From Dichomitus squalens LYAD-421 SS1 (Eukaryota; Basidiomycota; Agaricomycetes; Polyporales; Polyporaceae), in contig NW_006766884.1 of assembly GCF_000275845.1 (NCBI RefSeq), positions 1,837,273-1,901,272 of the forward strand: 64,000 nt of DNA. The letters run 5' to 3'. The stretch's first letter is position 1. Each line of letters opens with the position of its first letter. Shown piece after piece: positions 46,188 to 56,863 of the stretch. A program made the position numbers and the translations under genes. The notes beneath the pieces are model-generated. The model was not told where the DNA came from and did not search any database. It worked only from the letters and a program-made list of their open reading frames with translations.

Positions 46188-46646
46188 GTTTGAATGCCGA
46201 AACACTGTGATCGATGTATGCGAGTTGAACTCGGCTGGAAGCGTATCGAGTATGAGATATGAGTCCTTGTTGACCCCAACAAGGACTCAAAGCGTGAGCA
46301 TCACGGTCGCGAGAATACTAGAAAGCGGAACACTTACAGTCTTCGGGTGGAAGGTTGTGGTTCGGGAGCAAGATGGGACTTGCACAAACGTCGGCCATCT
46401 GAGAGACTTGAGACTTGGAGAGAGAAGAGAGACAGAAGCTGACCCGATGCGGTAAGTGACGCGATCGGCGAGCCTTCTTGGCGTCGGATCGTGTTGTCGT
46501 GTTCATCACGTGACCGCGCACGGTCCATCCAGGACACTTTGCCGATTTTTTCTCTCTCTCTCCCCAGCAGGCCGCCACTTCTGCAGGGCCCAAAAAACGT
46601 TCCCATGCGCATACTCATTATTGCGCTCCTTTTTCTTGTAACCCTC
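46188..46646. promoter_or_regulatory. Divergent promoter of the transposon genes
   Basis: A 459-base head-to-head spacer. It includes the palindrome TCACGTGA at 46506-46513, the same 8-mer found in the kinase/RCC1 promoter at 26091. A C/T-rich tract (TTTTTTCTCTCTCTCTCCCC at 46547) precedes the transposase start. Confidence 0.5.
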
Positions 46647-49600
46647 ATGCTCCAACAATGCGAGGGATGCGGTCGCGACTTCAAGGACCTCACCCGCCAC
46701 CGCGCGAAGTGCGCAGACACACGCGACTTACTCGCCGGTGGCATCAAGCGTCATCTCGACCAAGACGAACGTCGCAATGCCATCCGCACCGCCAAAAAGC
46801 AAGAGTGGCAAGCCAGGAAGAAGGCGGAGATCGCAGAGCGCAAAAGAAGGGAGCAGGACAAACGGGCGCGGCTCGAGGTAGGCAGTGTGTGGGACATCCG
46901 TACAGGCCTGACCTAACGCATATATATGCAGGCTGAACGGGCTGCTAGCATGCCCGTTTTCCCTGATTTTGTTAGCCAGCGCACCGGTCGTACACGACGC
47001 ATTCCCGGGGCCTTCCGGGACATGGTCCCATCGACGCTGAGGGGTCTCCCGAGTGCGCTCACCCCCGTCGCCAACCCTCCCCCCCCTATGATATTCGCTC
47101 CGGAATTCTCCCTTCCTCCAGCAGCGTTTGAGGATTTTGCTCCAGCCTACCCTGACTCGGCCCCTGGCTCTCCTCCAGCTGAGCCGCACGCCTATGTCGA
47201 GGACGCCCCCGAGGAACGTGAGCGCGAGCCGAGCGGCCGTGCGTTTCCGCCACACACCATGGACCTCCCCCCCGGAGCACCACCTCCCCCACACTTTGAC
47301 ACGCCCCCAAATCAATACGGTGTTTTCCGTCGCTACATGTCCCTTCCCCAGAGGGATCCGGAGGAAGGTCTCACGCCAGCGGACTTCGCGGACGCCGCCA
47401 CGCACCTCGTACCCCCTCCGGACAATCGCGAGCGCAACCCACTGCGCGCATTCGGGGTGAGCTTTGCCGATGGCCTCGCCCGTGCTCGGGACGTCGCCGC
47501 GCGATCTTATGCGCCTTTCCTCAACTGGAGCGTCTTCAGCCTCATGCACTGGCAGTATTCTGGGTCCGTCACGAAGTCAACTGGGGAACTCCAGCGTCTC
47601 GTCGATGATGTCCTCCTCGACCCGCGTTTCGAGAAGGACGACTTGACTGGGTTCAACGCTACTCGAGAAAAGCGGCGCCTCGACAACCATCAAAGCACGC
47701 TGGGTGCCTTCTCGGTGGACGACGGGTGGCGCGAGATCGACATAGAACTACACCTTCCGAAGGAACGTGTGCAACACGAGGACGAGAGGACCACGGAGTC
47801 ATTCTTTGTACGTGGCATCTGGGCGCGCAAATTCACGGAAGTCATCAAAGCCGCTATACGGGATCCTGTCGCGCGAAAATATCACTGGGTTCCACACCAA
47901 CTCTTCCGCCGCCGCTCTGCTGACCAGCCCCCCGAGCGCATTTACTCCGAAGTGTACAACTCCGACGCCATGCTTGAGGAGCACCAAAAGCTTCAGAACA
48001 AGCCGCGCAATCCAGACGATGGCCCAGACATCGAATATGCTGTGTGCGCCCTCACTGTGTACTCCGACTCTACGCATTTGGCGCAGTTCGGCACCGCATC
48101 CCTTTGGCCGATTCATACGTTCATTGCGAACTTGTCCAAGTATTTCCGGCTCAAGCCCACAATGTTTGCGGCTCACCATCTGGCTTATGTTCCTCCTGTA
48201 CGTTTCCGGCCCGGATGTTCAGCTTCCATCACTGACTTGCCCCTCGCAGCTCCCCCCCGCTCTGTTTGAGTGGTACAAGGACCTGTACGACGCCCCACCT
48301 TCCGCGGCCGTGATCCGGCTGCTCAAACACGATCTGATGCAGAAGATTTGGCTGGCCCTGCTGGACGCCGATTTCATGCACGCGTTCGAACATGGCATCC
48401 TCATCGAGTGCGCCGACGGCATCGTACGGCGTATATTTCCACGGATTTTCCTGTATTCTGCGGATTACCCTGAAAAGTGAGTGTTCAAATGTTCTTGAGT
48501 TGTTGTACATACCTCAATGTTCTGAGTAGATGTCTGGTTGCATGTCTGAAATTCCTCGGGAAATGCGCTTGCCCGGAGTGCCTCATCGAAAAGAAGGACT
48601 TCGGAATGATGGGCACCAAGACAGATCTCAAGCACCGCGTCACAAAAAAGCGCGAGGACACCGGGTTCCTGCGCGCTGCGATTGCCAAAGCCCGCGAATG
48701 GATCTTTGGTCTCGGACGCGCTCCCGACGGTACTAACATCAAGGCGACGCTTCTCAACAAAGTGTCTGTCACGCCGACGAGGGTGAGTCTGACGGGTAAC
48801 ATAGTGTACGATATACCCTAACAATCTTTGAGATCTGTAGTCCGCATTCTCCATCCGTTTCGCCAAATTCGGAAAGAACGTCTATGATCTGTTCACGCCG
48901 GACTTGATGCACGAGTTTGAACTGGGCGTGTGGAAGTCAACGTTCACACACTTGGTTCGGATTCTGATGGCTGCTGGCAATGACGCGGTTCAGGAACTTG
49001 ATCGGCGGTGAGCAACTACTGTCTTGGCTTCAATTGCAGGTTGTGAAGTCACATCGCCGCCCAGCTTCTCACTCATACGGCCATTTGGACGCGGTGTCAT
49101 CCGCCCATTCAATGGCAATGTGTCTGCCATGAAGAAGCTTGCGGCTAGGGACTTCGAGCAGATACTACAGGTTGTTCGGGTTGTCTAACGCCGCTGTTTC
49201 ATACTAATCCGCCACTTTAACAGTGCGCAATGCCTGTTTTCGAAGGCCTGCTCCCTGAGCCGTACAATAGTCTCATCCTCGACCTCATTTTTGAGCTGAG
49301 CATGTGGCACGCGTTTGCCAAACTCTCACTGCACACAGATACGACTCTCAGCAAATTCCAAGCCGTCACGGTGTCCCTTGGGAAGGCGATGCGTGCCTTC
49401 GTTAGTAGGGTCTGCCCCTTCTTCGACACGAAGGAGCTCCCGAGAGAGACTCAGTCCCGTCAACGTCGCAAAGCCGCGTCTGCGCAGAACGTCCCAGGAG
49501 GTCGAGCCGCTCCCTCTGAGGACGACTCATCCCCCAAGATCAAGTCGTTCAACGTCAACACGATTAAATATCATCGTCTCGGCGATTACGTCCGCATGGT

Positions 49601-51224
49601 TCGACAGACCGGCACGTCGGACAATTCAAACACTCAGACGGTGAGCACCCTATCAAATTTGAAGCTGGGAAGCCGCATGGCCTCACCCCAATGGCTTCTG
49701 TGCTCGAGACGCTTGCCTATGCTATCACCCTTGCATACGCATACCGCAACAACTTCCCCTTTTCGATAGGTTCAGATATTGCCTGTCGCGCATTTACTAA
49801 TTCACTCACCAGGGCGAATTAGAGCATCGGCGACTGAAGAGCTTCTATAAGCGCACTAATAAGAATCTTACATTCGGTTCTCAGGTGGCCGCGGAGGTAC
49901 GGCGACAGGCCGTTCTCGACAGGATTCACCGCGGTATCCCGGTGTCGTCTACGCGACGCAGAACCCGAGCTACACCCACAACCAAAACCAGGCGTCGACA
50001 TGACATTCGCGTCCAATTCGAAGAGGACCAGCCGCTCTCGGCGACTGTGTTCACCGACCATCACCATATGTCTATAGAGCAGCGCTACCCTCAAGATATA
50101 GGCGAGTTTCTGCACGCTAACGCTGGGGATCCAGCATGCAAGGTGTGTACATGCTGGTCGCATCGTGCAGCCATTTGATGCGTGCATATCCTAGGACTTC
50201 GTAAAAAACCTCAAGACACATCTTTTCGCCTGCATGTCTGGTGGCGACGGCGCGCTCACCATGGACCAACCCATCGCAAACGCAGATCTCGCCCGTGTTC
50301 GCATCTGCGGCAATCGGCTGTACCGCCAGAAGGTGTTCCGGGTCAACTACACGACATACGACATGCGTCGCGCCCAGGACTCAATCAATCCACGGACGCA
50401 CCCCGACATTATGATGGTCGCACCTGAGGACAGCGCACACCCATACTTATATGCACGCGTCATCGGCCTCTTCCACGTTAACGCTTACCTAGCCGGCAGT
50501 GACAGTTTGGGCGCAGACGACACACAACCAAGGCCATATCAGCTCCTATGGGTACGTTGGTTTGACTTCGACACTCAAGCACCTGGCATCAAGTCGCGAC
50601 GTTTGCCACGACTCAAATGGGCTCGTGCGGACGATGAGCCATTTGGTTTCCTCAATCCCCGCCAGGTTCTCCGTGCAGCGCAGCTCATACCCGCCTTCCA
50701 CTACGGTCAGTCGGACACAGCCCTGCCCGGCCCCAGTATCGCCCGACAGGTGGATGAGGACGACGTCGACTGGAATTTCCACTATGTTGGCATGTAAGTC
50801 ACATGTTTACTCTATATTGTCTACCAATTTCTACTCAATGCTCTATAGTTTCGCTAACCGGGACATGGTGATGCGCCATGTCGGGGATGGTGTCGGACAC
50901 CAGCATACTGCTACCAATCAAGTCCCACCTCCTGCCGCTGAGGGCGACCCGGATGAAGAGCTCAACATGGACGGACCTCAAGCGGACGAAGACAACATCA
51001 TGGAACCGGACGCTCCGGAAGATCATGAGATGGCCGACGATTACGATGGTGTCGACTCGGAGATCGACCACGACGAGGAGGAAGCAAGTACGGGAGGCAG
51101 CGAGGATGATGACGATGGTGAGCAGTTGTATGATGATGAAGACCTGGGTCCGGAAGACGGGGAGGACCACTGTCAGGCATCGGACGATTACGAGTACGCC
51201 CGTCTGGGCTATGCACCCTTGTAG
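46647..51224 (+). CDS. Plavaka-family transposase
   Basis: Cut-and-paste transposase of the basidiomycete Plavaka group. An N-terminal zinc finger (CEGCGRDFKDLTRHRAKC) leads into a basic coiled stretch and a Pro-rich linker. Core blocks follow: LFEWYKDLYDAPPSAAVIRL, LLDADFMHAFEHGILIECAD, FPRIFLYSADYPEK, CACPECLIEKKDFGMMG, LFTPDLMHEFELGVWKSTFT, PFGRGVIRPF, MKKLAARDFEQILQCAMPVF, NVNTIKYHRLGDYVRMVRQT, and GELEHRRLKSFYKRTNKN. These match the family order. The Asp residues in SADYPEK and TPDLMHEFE are the best catalytic candidates. An acidic tail follows. Nine introns keep frame; the longest is 49641-49812. The frame also has a Met at 46602, before a hydrophobic stretch; the finger-proximal Met is preferred. 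Confidence 0.9.
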
Positions 51225-52756
51225 GTAGCCTGCAAATATGTTTCGACCTCGTTTCGCGCAGCGCACGTGTCATACTGTATTCTTGTCTCTCTTGTCTCTG
51301 CAACGTGCTTTTGTATTGATGAACTATGAATCGTATACGGGTATTCTACTCAAGCATCCTGAGACATCTCCCCGTACAATTGGTTGCGAAACATTCTCCT
51401 CCCGGCAATCCCTTCCTCGACTTGTGTTCAGACCCGTCCCATTGGCTTGATTGTCTTCGGCGCCAATCTGGCCCAATTTTCGACGTCATGGCCAATCGGG
51501 CCAACCTTAGCCAACCGTTTTGCACTTTTGCTGATGGTAGACAGTCCTGCTCGGAGGAGTTGTGGACGCTGCATAACGATGGACGGCGACGTAAGTAGCG
51601 ATAGAAATTCGCCTCGTATTGCTTTATGTGTATGTACGAGGAACCTGAGATGAACGAAGTACTGATGGACGCGAATCAGAGCAGGTTGATGCACTGAGAT
51701 AGCTAAGTAAGCTTCGCCAACACTACACAGTATGTGAACGCTTCTGCCGTTGCTGTGACGAACGAAGAGCAGCCGAGTGCGCTGTTTCACAGGGGTCAGC
51801 ATAAGCAGCACTAATGCAACCACTCACTACGATCGCAGCATCGCCTTCGAGGAGTGCTGACGACAAGATCCATCACCAACCCTCACCAAGTACGGCTACC
51901 AGATGATCATGATCCACGGGTCAAAGAAGCCGAGGAGAAGCACGGAACTAATCATGACATACATATCTGACTGCTGACCTGAGGCATTAGGCCCAGGTCT
52001 CACCATCATGGCAATCAATTGAAGTCGTAACTGTATGCTCTTTGAAGTGCCAGGCACAAGAACCGGTATCCATACGGCTTTGACCTAGCAGTGTTCGAGA
52101 AGATGGACGGAGGACGACCATGTTTAGCAACGCTGTGACTGACTGGACACCGCGTTAGCGGCAGCTCTTGCTCGATTATCTTTTTGCACAGCATATGTTC
52201 TCTCTGAAGATAGCTCAATTGAAACCGGCAGAGCACGGGCTCAAGACCTCACGTCAGCATCAATGTATGTATCGGAATATGATGGAACGTGTGCCTAAGA
52301 TCAGAGCTAAGCCAAGACGGCAAAGACTGCAGCTCAATGATGGGACGAAAACCAAGTTCGGCGCGTCTTGGCACAGTCTGACTGCTGGTCATTCGAAGCC
52401 GATCACAGTAATATCTGTTATGGATCGGAAACCTTCGAATGCAGCCAAGGTGGACTAAGGATCATTGGCAGAAGGTGGAATAAAGTGCCGGCCGCCAAAA
52501 GAGAATACGCTGAACGATGAGAGATGTTTTCGAACACAGCGCAAAGCAGTTCGTCCGTGTTGGGGACCTTCTCGGGGTGTATTCTGGGCGTAGCAGGATC
52601 AGACGAGATTGCAGCATGTCCGACTGGTCTAGGAGTGCGAACTCGAGCGCCGTCGCGAGCAAGCCGACATCAATCGCCTTCGGAGCGCCACTGGATTGGC
52701 AGCTTGCTATGTGGCGCGAACACCTATGGTATAGAATTGAACATTGAACACGGGGA
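51225..52756. other. Right transposon flank and intergenic sequence
   Basis: GGCCAAT-type subterminal words lie at 51438-51520 (CCCATTGGCTTG, GCGCCAATCTGGCCC, TGGCCAATCGGGCCAACC, TAGCCAACCG). Beyond 51600 there is AT-richer spacer with no convincing gene up to the next F-box-like gene. Confidence 0.5.
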
Positions 52757-54023
52757 TTATGGGTTAGAGAAAGGTTCTAGTACGCATATATTCAGTCTTC
52801 TTGCTATAGATAGACAATCGATTGACGTACCAGACGTGGGGGGTTCGTCATCACTTAATTCCAGAGGCTCCTGTAGGCCCGTAGCAACACCGCTCTCATG
52901 ATCCTCCGCAGCGGGGGTGCCCAGAGCCCAGCACCCTTCACCACCTTCTATTCTAGCCAACCAGTCCCTGAGTGCTGTCTCTGTATTGAAGTCGTGGAAT
53001 TGCTGCAAGTTGCCCACGACGTTATCATCCCAGTCGCTCAGTAGAACCGTATCTACCCTGGTTTCCTTCACGGACTGACGAAGCCACTGGATGTATTGCC
53101 TATACGCGGCAATGGTGACCGTTGCCGCGATGTCATCCTCTTCTGGCTCGGCTTCAGGTTGAATCAAGACTTGCTTGAGGTGAGGGAATAGGACGTCTTC
53201 CTCTGCTACCCTGCCTATAGCGATTTCGTAAGAACTTATGGAGTACATACCGAGACGGAGGAAACTACGTACTATATGCGCGTAGAAGCGTGTCGAGGGT
53301 AACGTCAGGGCGAGCGCTGAGCCGAGAGACCTTCAAATGCGTGACGTTGGGTGCATGGCGGGCCCATGGAACGAAGTCGACATCGTCGTGATCGAGGAGC
53401 ATCAAGACAAAGATATGATGCAGTCGTTTGAGAGATGGATAGAGAGGGTCATGGTCTGCAGGGACATCCGTGAAACGAGCGAACTTCGGATCTCCTCCTA
53501 GCAGCGTCAGCTCCTTGAGCTGGGGGAAGCAAAAGAGTGACTTGGGTAGCTTGCGGAACTTGCTTTGAAGGAGGACGAAAGTACGTAGGTCCGGGGAAAC
53601 GAGTTCGAGGAGCGCGGGAACAAGGGGGGCATACCGTTCGCTGAGCTCGTCCTGGTCATCCCCGAATTGGGTCATCAGTTCAATGATGCGGCGGTATCGT
53701 TCAGTGTCATTCTGGGCGTTGAGGATTGCGTCCATCCTCGATGGATTGAAGATATTCGCCTGGCCGAGGAGCGAGAGGAAGAGATGGCGGACCCTGAGCG
53801 GAGACTCGGCGACACGGGCGCGTTCAGCTTTGAAGCATGCAAGAAAGCGTTCCATCTGTTCTAGAGTAGATGCAAGAGCAACACTGTAAAACCGTGCAGG
53901 GCGCGATACGTCACGGATGTGCTTGGAGACCAAGGCCAGAGAACACCCTGTGGGACCGCCGTCAGTGCACGCAGAGAATGCGATCATGGAGAGAAGTTCC
54001 GTAGGAAGCAGAGCGAGCGACAT
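52757..54023 (-). CDS. F-box-like hypothetical protein, paralogue B
   Basis: Paralogue of the gene at 41138-42474, on the same strand. The start MSLALLPTELLSMIAFSACT leads into DGGPTGCSLALVSKHIRDVS, then FPQLKELTLLGGDPKFARF, YPSLKRLHHIFVLML, VDFVPWARHAPNVTHLKVSR, and VTLDTLLRAYS. One intron (about 53270-53214) joins to RVAEEDVLFPHLKQVLIQPE. Near the end, WLARIEGGEGCWALG mirrors WMERVEGEGAGCW of paralogue A. This copy lacks the long Pro-rich N-terminus of A and has a longer C-terminus ending LEPFSNP. About 400 residues, intact. Function unknown. Confidence 0.82.
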
Positions 54024-54691
54024 TCTATGAGACGAACAAGACAATAGTGAGAGAATAAGATGCGGTATTGCCAAATACTGTGAAGCAGGGAGTCATTGAT
54101 GATCATCAAGAGGCCAAAAGGCTTGGGCGACCTTTTACCAGGGAAATTGCCGACGAAGTAGGAAACACAGACGCCCATCATAGTCATGGAGCTCGTTACA
54201 AGGGCAGCTCGTGCTACATATACCCGGTAGAAATCATGCCAAGTCATTGCCCGATGAGAAACGATCCGATGCTAACTAATACATCTCGTTGTAAGGCGGA
54301 CACTTGGAACACGATATCGATGGAGAAGGCTGCGGATGTACTAACCGAGAGAATCTAATGATTGCGGCCTGAAGGAGAGGTTACGTGAACAAGAGGTTAT
54401 TTGCGTTGTCTAACTCGCAAAAGGTCGGGCGAGGGCATGAGAAGGTCGACTGGGGTAGCAAGAGAGAATCCGCACATATCGCATGCTCATTGCGAGAAGG
54501 AATGCCGCTTATGTAGTTACTCGACGATACGCACGTCCATGCTCGACATCAAAACATGCAAGGACATGCCGAAACATCGTTCTCATAGCAAACGCCGCGC
54601 GGCCGGCACTTCGGAGGGCCCTGACACAGCATAAAAATCGTCTGTTGCATTGTCATAAGAGATTACGCAAGGAAGAAAGATAGTTCGTGAT
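54024..54691. other. Intergenic
   Basis: Promoter side of paralogue B and 3' flank of the next gene. No convincing frame or repeat. Confidence 0.4.
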
Positions 54692-55956
54692 CTACGTACT
54701 CGATGGTCCTCGAGACAGCCCTGGAAATGGCGAATAGCCACGATGATTCATGAACATAGAGCGACGAGGGTCAGTCCGGCCGCCTTCGTCAGTATGGCAG
54801 GGTGTTCCGGGCTGTTCATCCGGCGGAGAAGATAACTGCTCCACCAACGTGTCTAGGGGCGGAGACAGCGCCTTGAAAGGCTCGGCACTTTCCAACCGCT
54901 TCGCCAATGCTCGGACACAGATGGAGCATTCACACCCAGCGTCATCAATGGTGGACACCCTCCGGATCCCTCGGTTCAAATGCATGGTGCCAGAGGCCCT
55001 AGATACGAACGCAGCATAGGGCATTGCTGGACCCATGAGCCTCTCGTACTGAGAAGGGGCACGAAGTTGCGGAGGTTCGCTAGCGGCTGTGGTGATCCCA
55101 CTTCTGTTAGGAAAAGGGAAAAAGCAACGAAGGATCGTGTCACATACTCGCGGCCTCAATCCCGTATTCAATTATCCGCTGCACGCTACGAGCAAATCGC
55201 GGTAAATGCGAGTGATTTGGTTTGCTATCGGAGGGAATGCGCTCGGGTCGTTTGCCCTTCGGGTCCTGCACCGGATTGGCAACCTGCGACATATCAAACC
55301 CGCCTCGCGCGTTGGACTGGATATCCGACCCCTTCGCGCTGGTACATCAGTACAGCATCACATGAACAGAAGAGCACAAGGATAGTTACCTCAATTGAAA
55401 ATGGATATGCAGGAGATGAGGTCCATCCCGCACGGTATGCACGCGACTGCGGTACGTTCCCCAACTCCAGACTTGGTTCAATGTGAGCGGACTGCATGCC
55501 CATCGTGAGGATGTGGGCGAGGTAGCCGGTCATTGCCTGTGTGGGCTGCTGCCTAAAGTCATTGGGGGCTAGGCCAGAAGTGTTGGCTCGGCGAAGCAGT
55601 GCGCGAAATTCGATACACGCACCATTCTCTTTCTGACTGACCGGCAACGGCGAGTCCGTGCATACACGCTTAGGAGATGGATCGGTACAGGCTTCCCCTT
55701 CTGCAAGGGCCTCACCCGACGGTTTACGCTTGACGGGACTGGAAGGGAGGGATAGCGATGGTTCCTGAGGCATGTCTCGTTGTTCTATGTCATGCCGTGT
55801 TGCGAAAGGAAAACAACCGACCATGAGGGGCTCTGAAGCAGATGCTTTCTGTGTGATGAGGGTCGCCTTAGGATATAGGGGCTTCACTGGCGATGCGCTC
55901 AAACTGCCGAAGGACACTGAAGGAAAAGGAGAGAAGGCAAACTGAAAAGTCTGCAC
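54692..55956 (-). CDS. Hypothetical protein with proline-directed phosphosite motifs
   Basis: Three exons on the minus strand. Exon 1 (MQTFQFAFSPFPSVSFGSLS) has SPVKPLYPK, SLSLPSSPVKRKPSG and DPSPKRVCTDSP. These are repeated S/T-P-x-K/R sites suited to CDK or MAP kinases, with a nuclear-signal-like KRK. FRALLRRANTSGLAPNDFRQ follows. The middle exon (55152-55280) has VANPVQDPKGKRPERIPSDS and FARSVQRIIEYGIEAAS. The last exon contains PPQLRAPSQYERLMGPAMPY and CECSICVRALAKRLES and ends LSRGPSST. About 370 residues, mostly predicted disordered. No family recognised. Confidence 0.55.
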
Positions 55957-56863
55957 CTAGTCGCAAAATGCTGTCCATCTGCTGCCGGCATCTAGAGCAG
56001 CGAGCCTGGCGTCGTGTCGGCTAGGTGGAGATGACTTGGATTGAGATATTCTGTAAAATATAAATGGAAAGAGATGCCAGATACGTACTCGGAGTGCGGA
56101 AACCCTGAACACGATGCAAGTTTCCTTGTAAGCGGAAAGGACAGGAGACCACGCTCGCGACGTTCGAGTTACGTACAAAGCATGCCGATATTCTGTCCCG
56201 ACCCTCATGAGTTGTCAGTTTCCTAGACGAGACATACGGTCTTGACAGCGGCCTTCGAGATGAGCGTACCACAGCCCGGCCTCTTCAATGCTTTGCGTGT
56301 TTTGGGGACAGTACTAGTCGAGAGATCTCTAGTGAAACAACGGCCGGGACATGAGGCTGCTTACTGACACTGCGCATTGGGTCGCGCCCCAATAGAGCCG
56401 ATACACAAGGCTTCAGTGGTATGTTTCGTAAAGATATCGAGTGTCCCGTCAGCGAGACCCACAATACTCACAAGCATAGTAAGGGAATCAGAGGGGCTGG
56501 GACCGCCGCACCTACGATGACATTGGGCCTTTTGAATTTGACTGGGTTGAACACATCAATGGGCGCAGCATCAAATTATCACTGGGAGAGCAGACACGGC
56601 AGATGACGCTGGAGGAACTCAGTGTCGTATGTATACTAGGTGCTCATGACGAGAAAAGCACTCGGTGCCCGATTGGACTTGGACAATGGCGCTTATGTGG
56701 TGATAGACGCGCTTGCGGGCACTCCCAACTGACTTCTGACCTCCACCAACGATCTACCACTGCTGCTGATCAAGGGCATTCATTCAAGGGATAATAGTGT
56801 ATGTGCTATCATCTAACTTTCGTTTTCAAATGGCGTTTGACAACTTAGGGCCAGATTGTTCAC
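55957..56863. other. 0.9-kb intergenic region
   Basis: Divergent spacer upstream of both neighbours. Small frames such as 56421-56606 on + look like chance. No repeat or RNA gene seen. Confidence 0.4.

Larger units (their letters stand above)
42540..51600. mobile_element. Plavaka-like (CACTA-group) DNA transposon with two divergent genes
   Basis: An element of about 9 kb inferred from three signs. It holds a full-length Plavaka-family transposase (46647-51224, +) and a divergent DUF6698 gene (43214-46187, -). GATTGGCYA-type subterminal words are repeated inside both ends in opposite orientation: CGATTGGCTA 42661, CGATTGGCCA 42755, its reverse complement TGGCCAATCG 51489, and TAGCCAACCG 51508. 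The block also sits between two related same-strand host genes. Exact ends, terminal inverted repeats and target duplication could not be determined; the coordinates are outer guesses. Both genes have unbroken spliced frames, so the copy may be young. Confidence 0.7.

Noticed and set aside
46602..46646. Possible signal peptide MRILIIALLFLVTLM before the transposase zinc finger
   Set aside because: A secreted transposase makes no sense; the next Met directly precedes the zinc finger, so this is probably 5' untranslated sequence.
49641..49812. Coding-looking stretch within the longest transposase intron (GKPHGLTPMASVLETLAYAI)
   Set aside because: Skipping it joins NTQT to GELEHRRLKSFY, the expected family continuation, with proper GT-AG ends.
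42533..51530. ATCAGCAA shared in inverted orientation (42533 and near 51530) as possible terminal inverted repeats
   Set aside because: Only eight bases match before the similarity becomes gapped. This is too weak to set the element ends.
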